This document shows, one piece after another, positions 11,473 through 21,209 of a stretch of 64,000 nt of DNA. Source of the stretch: Neonectria sp. B-13 (taxonomy: Eukaryota > Ascomycota > Sordariomycetes > Hypocreales > Nectriaceae); assembly GCA_002682825.1 (NCBI GenBank), contig NOKP01000006.1:1178001-1242000 (forward strand). Reading direction: 5' to 3'. The position numbers and the translations under genes were made by a program. The notes under the pieces were generated by a model, which saw only the letters and a list, made by a program, of their open reading frames with translations, did not search any database and was not told where the DNA came from. Positions within the stretch are counted from its first letter, which is position 1. Every line of letters starts with the position of its first letter.

Positions 11473-12522
11473 ATGCCATCGACATTCCACCAATTCACCG
11501 AGCTCCCCTGGGAGCTAAGGGATATGATTTGGAACCTCGCGGTCCGACCTGACCGCCCTGGAGTTCACTTCTTCAGGATCTATGATAGTGAGAAGCGCGA
11601 GCGTCTTACCAACGAAAAGGATGTCTACTTGGCGAACCCGAACTCGGGACTTTGTCTAGCAGCCCCGAAATGTGTGCCGAAATCCGACAACGAAAAGTGG
11701 CGTAAACTATTCGCAGGCGAGCTGGACACCTCATGGACATGCCACAACCCTTCAACATACCTTATAGATGGGGGCCTCTGGACTGCTTGCAAAGAGTCGA
11801 GACTCGTCCTTGAACGCACATTCAAGAATCGACATTGGGACGCAGTTCGGAACGCCCAAAGCCCTCCTCCTCGTTACTGGTATCCACGGCGCCCCTGTCC
11901 TGAAACAAGCGTCATAATGCCAGCAACTGGATATTTCGCCGCGAACGACTCCACGAACCACTATTTTACTGTTCTCCCACACCGAGATCTGTTTTGTCTC
12001 CAGCCGCATAACATCAAGACTATGGATTGGAGTTGGATAGACAACAGTATTCCAATTGGGTCAACAGCCTGGGGTTTTCAGGGACTGCGGCATCTCGCCT
12101 TGGAGTATAACCCAACATGGGGAGTCATGGTAGAGAATTGTAGGAACAACTGGGAAATTCAGCATCTAGAAATTGTCAGATCCCTCGTCAACGCACTGCA
12201 CGATGCGGACCGGCTGCAAACCCTTTGGTTCATCGACTACAATATCAAACGGGTGCAGTACGTGCCCACCAAGAAACAGGCGGCGAGGCCAGACGCCAAG
12301 GTCTTCTTCCAGGACGACCGCCGATTTGTCGAAATTGTGGACCACAGTTACTGGATTGACTCTCAGTGGGACCACATCCTCGAATATGAAGAAGATATTT
12401 ATACTAGTTCCCTATGGTTTGTCGGGGCGCTAGAAGATGTTATATGGGCGCAAAGACAAGTCGCAAGGGCCCGCTCGCCCGCGCGCGCTGTCTTCGGAAT
12501 TCTGGCGTGCGAATACTCCTGA
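11473..12522 (+). CDS. 2EXR-domain protein (fungal)
   Basis: Single-exon gene of 349 residues. The N terminus, FHQFTELPWELRDMIWNLA followed by VRPDRPGVHFF, is the signature of the 2EXR domain. This is a short domain frequent in large, fast-evolving protein families of Pezizomycotina, named for its double ExR motif. The rest is rich in aromatic residues and Trp (for example MDWSWIDNSIP and FQGLRHLALEYNPTWGV), as usual for these proteins. The biochemical function of the family is unknown; some members lie near heterokaryon-incompatibility or accessory genes. There is no signal peptide or membrane segment, so it is probably cytosolic or nuclear. The ATG at 11473 lies immediately before the domain and is the natural start. 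Confidence 0.85.
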   Translation: MPSTFHQFTELPWELRDMIWNLAVRPDRPGVHFFRIYDSEKRERLTNEKDVYLANPNSGLCLAAPKCVPKSDNEKWRKLFAGELDTSWTCHNPSTYLIDGGLWTACKESRLVLERTFKNRHWDAVRNAQSPPPRYWYPRRPCPETSVIMPATGYFAANDSTNHYFTVLPHRDLFCLQPHNIKTMDWSWIDNSIPIGSTAWGFQGLRHLALEYNPTWGVMVENCRNNWEIQHLEIVRSLVNALHDADRLQTLWFIDYNIKRVQYVPTKKQAARPDAKVFFQDDRRFVEIVDHSYWIDSQWDHILEYEEDIYTSSLWFVGALEDVIWAQRQVARARSPARAVFGILACEYS

Positions 12523-13498
12523 TGTTGGAAAGCAAGATCGATGTATAGTAGTGGTGGTGCAGTGGTTGGAACAGCGAAGTACCTTGGCCACCCACTGGTA
12601 AATAATACCAAACTGCATCATACATCCTGACTTGCCATCTACTATCGGTAGTGAAATCCACAGTTGGTCTAAGATAATTAGAAGGTGACGAGAAAAACGG
12701 ACGAAATGTACTTGACTTAGTAGTTGGGTGATAGCAGCATTGGCGCAAGAAAATAATCTGCCATCAAGAGGATAGTCACTCAGGGTTGGTAGTCGGGAAT
12801 AGGACAAATGTTGGGGCTTTGTGGATGGACTTTTGGATTGTAGTGGATAATCCCCTGGTCCCGATGACTGCCACTCTGGTCAAAGTGTCCTTACGTTAAA
12901 TGCAACATTGTCACTTTTCCCCTCCGAGTCTGTCTACCTACGGTAGGGCGAGACTTCGTCTCGACATATTCCAACGGATTCAACTGATCCTGACCGTGTA
13001 TCGTTAAATCCTAACACTGAATCCTAACTCTGAGTCTAACCTGCCAGGTTCACAGATGTTTTCATCGGTACTCCATGGTGGCTAGAATAACCATGTAAAT
13101 TTAGTGACATGTGATGTTAGTCATACACGTATTTTTTTAGGTTTACTTTAGGGATCCAGAGGTGAAGAAAAATGCTATTTTAGGTAGTACTGCCATCGGG
13201 GAATGAAGTAAAGCTGTAGTCAGTCTGATAAGAGGAAGGTAATTGCAATTGCAAATGACAATTGGACATGGCGGAGTACATGAACCCTACGCAAGCCTAC
13301 TAGTAGTTTTAAGTAGGAAAGGGCGCGCAGCGATGGCGGGGCAAACCAAAGACTTACTTGCTCGCGCACTCGCTCATCGCAAACCTTGAGTCATCGAAAT
13401 CGGATTACAAGCGACTTCATCCACCGGCCGAGCCTCACTTGATTGGTTATCATCGTCGCCATCGCCATCATCACAACAACCAAGCTCTCATCTTAGCC
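12523..13498. other. Intergenic DNA and PRO2 promoter
   Basis: About 1 kb between the 2EXR stop and the PRO2 start. No ORF with protein-like composition. The right end carries the PRO2 promoter, including a TGAGTCA site at 13387-13393. An out-of-frame 18-codon ORF (ATG 13333, TGA 13387-13389) would be an upstream ORF if transcription starts before it. Confidence 0.5.
13387..13393 (+). promoter_or_regulatory. Cpc1/Gcn4-type site (TGAGTCA) of PRO2
   Basis: Perfect TGAGTCA palindrome-type bZIP site 106 bp upstream of the PRO2 start. Cpc1 (the Gcn4 orthologue of filamentous fungi) binds this sequence to induce amino-acid biosynthesis genes under starvation. The assignment to Cpc1 is inference from motif and target gene. 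Confidence 0.55.
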
Positions 13499-15040
13499 AT
13501 GTCCCTCACCAACGCCTCCCCCGAGGCCGCCGCCAGTGCCGCAAAGACAGCCTCCTTCGCCCTCGCGACTCTTCCCGCCTCGGCCCGCAACGAAGCCCTC
13601 GATGCCATCCACGCCGCCCTCTCTGAAGCCAAGGACGCCATCCTCGCCGCCAATGCTCGTGATCTCGACCTCGCCCGCAAGGCTGCCGCCGATGGCAGCC
13701 TCAGCCAGGCCCTTGTGTCGAGGCTTGACCTGGGCAAGAAGGGCAAGTGGGAGGATATGCTCAAGGGCATCTTGGATGTAAGGGACCTCGATGATCCCAG
13801 TATGTCTCTGTCTTTTCTTTCTGCCTCTCCATCTACCTCGTTTTTCATTTCACATCACCAAGATTCATTGGATGTGATCATAATCATGGTCTACATGAAA
13901 ACCTTTTCGCAACGAATATTTCATAAGTAACCGTCTCCTTAGTTGGCCAAATTCAGATGAGGACCAAGCTTGACGACGATCTCATCATGGAGCGTGTCTC
14001 ATGTCCCATCGGCGTCCTCCTCATTATTTTCGAGGCTCGTCCCGAAGTCATCGCCAATATTGCCTCGCTGGCTATCAAGTCAGGAAACGCCGCAATCCTC
14101 AAAGGTCAGTCCAACAACGGCTCTCTCTCTCCCCTTCAGAAGACTCGGACTCATACCCTCTTTAGGCGGAAAGGAGTCGACAGAGTCCTTCGTCGCCATC
14201 TCTCAGGTTATCTCGTCCGCCCTCGAGAAGTCCCAGGTTCCCAACTCGGCCATCCAGCTCGTCACCACTCGCGATACCATCGCCCAGCTCCTCGCCCAAG
14301 ACCGCTACATCGACCTCGTCATCCCCCGCGGCTCCAACGAACTCGTCCGCTATATCAAGGAATCCACCAAGATCCCCGTCCTCGGCCACGCCGACGGCCT
14401 TTGTCATATCTACCTCACTGACTCCGCTGATAAGGACAAGGCCGTCACCGTCATTGTCGACTCCAAGACCAGTTACCCTGCCGCTTGCAACGCCGTGGAG
14501 ACTCTACTCGTCCAAGAATCCGCTCTGGCAACCATCTTCCCCAGCGTTGCGAGTGGCCTCGCTGCCAAGGGCGTCTCCCTGCGATGTGACTCGGCAAGCA
14601 AGGCGGCGATTGCGTCCCTGTCCCTCGAGGACGTCCAGGACGCCACCCCGGAGGACTACGACACCGAGCACCTCTCCTTGACCCTCGGCATCAAGACCGT
14701 TCCCGACATCGACACCGCCATCACTCACATCAACACCCACGGCTCCCACCACACCGACGTCATTCTCACCTCCAACGCTGCTGATGCCGAGCGCTTTATG
14801 AACGAAGTTGACTCCGCCGGCGTGTACTGGAACGCCGCCACCCGCCTTGCCGACGGTATGCGCTACGGCTTTGGTACCGAGGTCGGTATCAGTACCAACA
14901 AGATCCACGCCCGCGGTCCCGTCGGCCTCGAGGGTCTGACCATCTACAAGTACAAGATTCGCGGCGACTACCAGGCGACCGCAAGCTATGGTGACGGAGA
15001 GGGCAAGCGGCCATGGAAGCACGAGAGGCTCGATCTGTAG
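13499..15040 (+). CDS. PRO2: Gamma-glutamyl phosphate reductase
   Basis: Second enzyme of proline biosynthesis: NADPH-dependent reduction of glutamyl-5-phosphate to glutamate-5-semialdehyde, in the cytosol. 445 residues in three exons: 13499-13799, 13943-14104 and 14166-15040. Introns are 13800-13942 (GTATGT donor) and 14105-14165 (GTCAGT donor). The frame is open upstream of 13499, but this is its first ATG. Family blocks are [62 protein letters not shown] and [17 protein letters not shown]. The catalytic cysteine is C262 in [13 protein letters not shown], the position expected for this aldehyde-dehydrogenase-like enzyme. Length agrees with yeast Pro2 (456). A TGAGTCA site in the promoter suggests cross-pathway control. 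Confidence 0.97.
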
Positions 15041-17115
15041 ATGAAGGCAAACGACTTATGAACAAAGGCGTTGGGTTGAAAAAGCACAAAAGTAGTTACG
15101 TATTCTTGAATGAAGTAGTAGAAGGATGTTGACAAGTTGCTTTGACGGTTGTATTCCGAGCGGTCTCTAAATGCCGTTCAATCATCCAGTTCATCGTTAC
15201 CAGACGGTTGCACCGGAAAGAATTGATGCTCCATCCATGTGGAACGCCCCCCGCTTTCCTACCTGTTGCATGATACACGATAACAGGTAAGCGATCGAAC
15301 CTTGCATGACTAGGTTGTGCATGTTGATGTTTCCTGGACTGACGGGGTACGAAGTATTCACAACATACTCTGGAGGGAGATGCGCAGGAAATTGGCATTA
15401 TGCTCGAGTATTTTGCTCTGGTCAATAGGCTCTTCATGGTATAGGCTAATGCACGTAGAGGCTGTGAGGGCGATTCACGGAGGCACGAAGGCGGACAGCC
15501 ACGCCAACCGGCCACATGACTTCACTTGAGCGTTTCTGACGCCATTCGTTGTGGTCACAGGCGACTGCATTGTGGTTGACATCAGTAACAGCCAAGGTAC
15601 CTAGGTCGTATTTACCCTCTAGACCTTGATGAGGTACACCAATAGTACATGTGAATGGCATGGGAGGGCAGCCCTGATGCTGTTCCGATGAGGCGATGCC
15701 CATGCTCATTTGCTCGAGCTGATGCAAATGCTGAGTGAGATGGTGACTTTTACGTCCATCCGAAAGGGCGCCGAACCGCCGAACCCGCTCACGTCAACCT
15801 GCTCAACTGTGGACTCCGGAGGGGCAACGGGAATCGGGATGGCGTTGTTGGTGAGTGGCGGGTTGGAAGCAGCTTAGCGGCAAGGAGCAAAGGCCATGTT
15901 ACAGGACAGTAGCCGTCGCTTATCTCCTTCGGAGGGTATCCACTGATCTGATAGAGCGCAGCTCAAGTCCGCGAGCCGGCCAAGGGAAGAGGGACAGGCG
16001 GTGGCAGGGGCAGCGGATGGGATGGGCTGTCCACTGTGTCTATTTTCCCCCTTCTGCGGTGATTCGGACCGTACGACGCTTTGGAATCAAGCCATGGTTG
16101 CAGCTGAGTGCCGGTGAAGCCCTGCTGGACGATGCTTTGACAGTTGTGATGAGCCCAAGCAGGGTCCAGGTCAGGCCAGGCGTCCGTGGATCCACGTTTA
16201 TGCGGTGGATTGTTTGTCAACATCCAGGGGCAGTCAGGCGCTGAGTCAAGGGAATGGATGGATGGGAGGAACCTGTGGCCCAGTTGGACGGTGTGTGCTG
16301 CGTTGTCTTAGGCCGAACTGAACTGGGCTCGATGATGAGAGATGGAAGGATGGGCTATTGGCCTACATGGCCGCCGGAGTACTTTGGCAGTACCTCGTGT
16401 AATTTGTTGATTGTTGGGGGCCCAGGCCGTCGGCGCAGCGGTACAGTACGTAGCAGGTCTCCTTGCGTGTTTAGCTGCGGATGAGTGGCAGATGGACGGT
16501 TTGGTGGTGATGGTGGGTGGACGGATCCTTGGATGGATGGATGGAATGGGTGGATGGAGGTCGCAGCTGGCACAGACTTTAACAGTGACAACAGTGACCG
16601 CAGTGACCTACAGTGGACTTCGTCACCAGGAGACAAGACACGCGAGCCCCCCCACCCGCCGATCGCTCCCGACTGCAGCGTCTAGATGACGCCGTCGCCC
16701 TTTCAGAATGGATGGGCCACTTCTGCCGCTGGCCGCCCAGATCGCCCATCCCGTTCCCTCCTTGCTTCTCGCATCTACAGTACGTAGCATCGGCGCTTCC
16801 TCTTCCATCATCACTTTTGGGAGTACCTATTTACGTTGTTTTCTTTCCCTCGCGGCTCGCCCTGCTGAGGACATCGTCTCGTCTTCCCTCTCTCGCCGTG
16901 CGCTTTGAGGCTGCTCCAGTAACACGGTGCCACCGCGTTCGCATATTGCCTCTGCAAGCCTCGACACAGGGGTCCACCACTGACTGCTGGGCGTCTGACT
17001 ACCTCCACCTCCACCTCCACCTCCACCTCCACCTACAACTACACCGTCTTATCATATCACCCCTTATCCGGCCAACTTCACGACATTCGACCGACACATT
17101 TCACGAGCCTTTACT
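15041..17115. other. Intergenic DNA with simple repeats
   Basis: About 2.1 kb without a credible gene. It contains a GGAT/ATGG-rich patch near 16525-16560 and a (CCACCT)n run at about 17001-17033, just before the next gene and probably in its 5' leader. Frames on both strands overlap and look random. Confidence 0.5.
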
Positions 17116-18849
17116 ATGGCTTTCCACCAGCCGACCCGCCAGTCTATCCAGCGCGTCGTACACCAGACTGCTGAGGAGCGGGAAGCTCCCCGCCTAGATT
17201 CGCCCGCTGGCCCAGAACAGCGCCAGGAGGAGTCGCAAACATGGGTTCTCTTCGCGCCCACCGACGTGACCACCACGTCATATCTCACCGAGACGGAGCA
17301 ATCACTGGAAACGCCAGGACAAGAGCGGGAAAACATCTTGGGCAATCACAATCCGAAGGCAGCTGCGACATCGGAGGTTGGTGCCGACTCAAGACAATCT
17401 GCCTCTCTGTCCGTCGTTGACGATGTATCCGCCGAGGACGACGGCGAGCTCGACAGCCTCGACAGCCACTTGCCCGAGTTTCGCTCGTTGCCTGGAATCT
17501 TCTCCCAGTCACATAATGAGCCCCAGGAGGCCATGCCTGTGTTCCCCGGTCACGATGGGCTGGGCTCCTTCCGTCTAGATCAGCCAGCGCTGGGCTCAGA
17601 AGCCCAGGACCAGATATATCAGTTTGAGCGGTTCAACCCGCGACGGCAGCGCCGCCAAAGGGAGAGCCTTGATCTAGCCCAGCTGGATATGGAGCACGAT
17701 CAGGTCCAGGAGGCAGAGAAGCGGCAGAGGATTGAGGCGTGGAGATTAGAACACAGTCGGGTGCTCTTGAGTGAGATCCAGCGCGAAACACGGCGGAGAC
17801 GGCATTCTCAAGCATCACTTCACAGACGCTCATCCTCAACGCCTATACCGGTTGCCTCGCGACCAGCTCAGGATGCCGAGTCGGATAATATGACCTGGCA
17901 CGACGAGGAGGCGGTACAGCCTGCGGCCGAGTCGGAGGGCTTCTTGAGCCGCATCACTCGGAAAGTCATGCGAGACTTAATGGGTATCGACGAGCGGCTA
18001 TTGTCGATTCTGCTTGGAGAGGCGACCCCGGATACGGACGAGGAGCTGGCAGCAACACCCCGGGCGTCCCAGCTTGGAGTTCAACCCCCACCACAGTCAC
18101 CGAATCCTGAATCTTGGCAGCTCGATATGCTCGAAAAGATGTCGAGAGAACTGGGCCTTCTCGTGAGCCACTTCTCTCATCACCCGGGAGCTTTTTCCAC
18201 ATACAGCCGAGTGCAGCAGATGTCTCTGCCCTATGCTGGTCTTCCCATTATCCCAGAATCCAACTTGTCCCATTCCGCCGCGGACAATAACCCCCCTACC
18301 ACCGACCCTGAACACTCATCCTTTCCCCAGTTCCAACCAACAATGAAGACGGCATCCCGGCCTATCGACATCCCCGGCAGGCCAGCTGAACCACCCGCCG
18401 ACCCGGTGCAGGCGCCGCGGCAGGATACTCCTATGAGCAACACGTTTACCCAGGAGGAGTGGGAGAAGGACCTTGACATGAAGCTCGTCTTCCGATATCT
18501 CCGCTCCCGGTTCGTTCCGTCCCGGGCCTCAAACCCCCCTAGTTCAACGACGGCACACCTGGCGACGCCGAACAGCACGCAGGACATTGCAGCCAAGCTT
18601 GCTCGGGTGCGACAGCACCACCCCCTGGTATCGCGGATGCGCCCCGTGGAGCGGAGGACGTTCAAGGCGACGACACCGGCCAGCCCCGTAGCGCTGCGTC
18701 ACCAGAGCAGCTGCGCGAGTCAGAGCACAAGGCGGTCGGCTCGGCGGAGCAGCGTCTCATCACGACACTACTGGGATATTGGGGGCTCGCTGGGAACGGG
18801 CTCGGTGATCGCTTCCAACGGGCCGATGGGCAGCTGGGGTGAGGTGTGA
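17116..18849 (+). CDS. Conserved-looking fungal protein of unknown function, 577 aa
   Basis: Single-exon ORF of 577 residues starting MAFHQPTRQSIQRVV. I do not recognise a named domain. Residues 185-245 form a charged helical segment (EHDQVQEAEKRQRIEAWRLE, then SEIQRETRRRRHSQ). A hydrophobic helical block, FLSRITRKVMRDLMGIDERL followed by LSILLGE, lies around 275-300 and looks like the functional core, because the flanks are low-complexity and Pro/Ser/Gln-rich. A third block, FTQEEWEKDLDMKLVFRYLR, occurs near 440-460. The C terminus is basic and Ser/Arg-rich. There is no signal peptide. It may be nuclear or associated with a complex through the short helical blocks; this is inference. Confidence 0.75.
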   Translation: MAFHQPTRQSIQRVVHQTAEEREAPRLDSPAGPEQRQEESQTWVLFAPTDVTTTSYLTETEQSLETPGQERENILGNHNPKAAATSEVGADSRQSASLSVVDDVSAEDDGELDSLDSHLPEFRSLPGIFSQSHNEPQEAMPVFPGHDGLGSFRLDQPALGSEAQDQIYQFERFNPRRQRRQRESLDLAQLDMEHDQVQEAEKRQRIEAWRLEHSRVLLSEIQRETRRRRHSQASLHRRSSSTPIPVASRPAQDAESDNMTWHDEEAVQPAAESEGFLSRITRKVMRDLMGIDERLLSILLGEATPDTDEELAATPRASQLGVQPPPQSPNPESWQLDMLEKMSRELGLLVSHFSHHPGAFSTYSRVQQMSLPYAGLPIIPESNLSHSAADNNPPTTDPEHSSFPQFQPTMKTASRPIDIPGRPAEPPADPVQAPRQDTPMSNTFTQEEWEKDLDMKLVFRYLRSRFVPSRASNPPSSTTAHLATPNSTQDIAAKLARVRQHHPLVSRMRPVERRTFKATTPASPVALRHQSSCASQSTRRSARRSSVSSRHYWDIGGSLGTGSVIASNGPMGSWGEV

Positions 18850-21209
18850 GGTGCCGGCAGAGTCACACCTGCGGCCGTGCACAAACTCTCGCCACCGTGG
18901 TGGAGGAGGAACATAGACGTCATACCTAACGGGCCATCTATTCTCATGTATTACTGGACATCACCGCTGAATTTTTTCGTTTCTTGGACATACAGGACCT
19001 AGGGCATCTGGAGCATTATTAGATTTTCGGTATCAAGATATCCATCCATATTCTCTCTTCATGACTTGTTCGTGACGCAGTTGTGATGAGACCATCCGTA
19101 TTTCGTACAATGGAACATAACGATGCGATCTAGACCACAAATACAGCCAATCGTAGCTAGCGTAAATTAACTTTGAATTTCAAGTTTGGAAAACGCAACA
19201 TCTGAAGACAAGAAGGGTATAATAACGGGATGACTGATGAGGAGTAGCGGCAATGGGCGGCATGTGTCTGAGTGTTGATGTGACGCCATCGGATGATTGT
19301 TCGTCCCAAGGAGCACGAGTTGCTCAAACAGCACGAATAACAACTCCTCCGAGATAGGAAAAGTTGAAGGACATTGGGCACCGTGTTGACGTTGGGCTCC
19401 AGAAATAGGACCGTGAAGTTTTCAACGCAGAGCACCTGCAATTTAGTTGGAGGCATTTTGTTCCAGAGCGCTAGGCCAGCCGTTGTTCGAGGCGATGCAA
19501 ACTAGGTGTCGCCTCACTCTGCGAGTCGAGCCCAAGTCGTGCGCCCAGCCGGGGGGTGAAGATCACGTCAAGTTTCAGTAGAGGTCAGGGCGATGGCTTG
19601 CAGCCAATGGCCGGCGTCGCCTCATGCAGTAATCGCACTGTTCTGTTCATTCACGCACTGCAGCCGTCCGTCTTCAGCGCCCCAAGCCCGGTTCACCATG
19701 TCGCCTTTCATGCGCCCGTCTTGGTGATGGCACCTTGTGGTTTCTTTTTCTGGGAGCGAACCTCGCACAATCGGCTTTGACTCAGAAGCCAGCGCGCGCG
19801 AATCCCCCAACGCGCTGCAATGGCGGGGGGACCATCAGGCGGGGGGGAATCCCATTGGCCGAGCAGGCCCTGGCTCGGTGCGCTGTGCTGGGGCTTGTAC
19901 CTTTTAGAGAGCGTGCACCGCGTTAAGCACCCAGTTAGGCGGGGTACACTGGAGAGGCAGCTCGCGGAGTGACTTACGACAGGAACGCGTTGTGAGACAC
20001 GCGGGGCGCTGCTTTAAGGCGAGGCACCTTAGCTGGATGTGGGCAATTGGCTTGTTGATTTGCCGGGCTGGTTTCGCAGGCCTAAAAAAGAATGACGGGC
20101 AGCTCTCGAGCACCTGAAAGCTGGAGCCGGAGCTGGTGGAGCGGTTAGAGGCGTCCATTCCTTGGCGGCGTTGGGGACTTCTGTCTTTGGGGGCCTCGAG
20201 GCAACTGATATCTAACTTGTTGCGCTATAGCAGAGAACAAGGCAGTCAGTCGGGTTACATTATAGACGACTAAAGCTGGGAGCTTCGACAGCTTCAGGCC
20301 TCAGCACCAACCAATGGCTTCTCAGCAACCCAACCAACGGCCACCACGACAACTCGTCTCCTTCTCTTGGATTCCATTTCCCAACTCGGGGCAAAGAGGC
20401 AGGTGTCTTCCCTACTAAGGCAGCCATGCGACCTACTGCAACGGGCAACGGGCAATGGGCCTGAATCCTGAGGACTTGACTTCAACAACAGGCGTCGCGT
20501 TGTGGAGAAGGCATCCATTAAGGTATCCTGATCTATCCCCAGACATCCTTGCTCCCTCCTCCTCCTCCTCCTCCTCCACCACACACCCCCCCAATTCTCT
20601 CGCCGCCCTGTCGTCGCTGCCGCCCCGTCCTAAATCGTCCACTGCAAGCCTGCAACTGCTCACCCCCGGTCCTAGGCCACAGGCAAGGCACGGCGAACGG
20701 GAAACGCTGCGCAACACGCTCTCGTCCACCACTTTTCTTCTTGTCCACTCCATCTGGTCCGCCTGCGCTTCGTTCCTCGTCCAGCAATCCGACACTCGCT
20801 CGCCTTGCGCGCCCTATATAAATCCCTCGTTCGCCGTCGCGTCGTCGCCTGTTCCTCTCTTTCGTCTCTTCTCCTATCCACTCTGGTTAGTTGCGTCTTG
20901 CCTCAGCTTTCCCAGCTTTCCCCCCATGGACTCAGCGCGCCTGCATTCGTATGCCTGCCTCGACGGCCATAACTGACTCCCCGCAGTGCGATGAACTGAA
21001 CAAGACCGCCCTTCTGCCTGCGACCCAGCTGGGCCTGGTTGGGCTTGTGATCCCCTCACGGCCTCGATCCTGCCTCCCGTCCAGCTTGCGAACCTCCTCC
21101 CAGTCCCGGTCCCGGCCCGTGGTCATACCATTCCGCCGTCCCTCTCGAGACGCCTCTTCTTTTTCCCACGTCGAGTCTGCTGGCGCGACATGGGCGCCCG
21201 CGGCTTCCA
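18850..21209. other. Intergenic DNA and promoter of the 927-aa protein gene
   Basis: About 2.4 kb. The left part has no recognisable gene; a minus-strand frame at 19157-19456 is Cys/Leu-rich but has no supporting signals. A (CCT)n tract lies near 20554-20578. A TATA-like TATATAA at about 20815-20821, followed by a CT-rich leader, suggests transcription of the downstream gene from near 20850. Confidence 0.5.

Noticed and set aside
14504..15022. 172-codon minus-strand ORF
   Set aside because: Antisense shadow of the last PRO2 exon.
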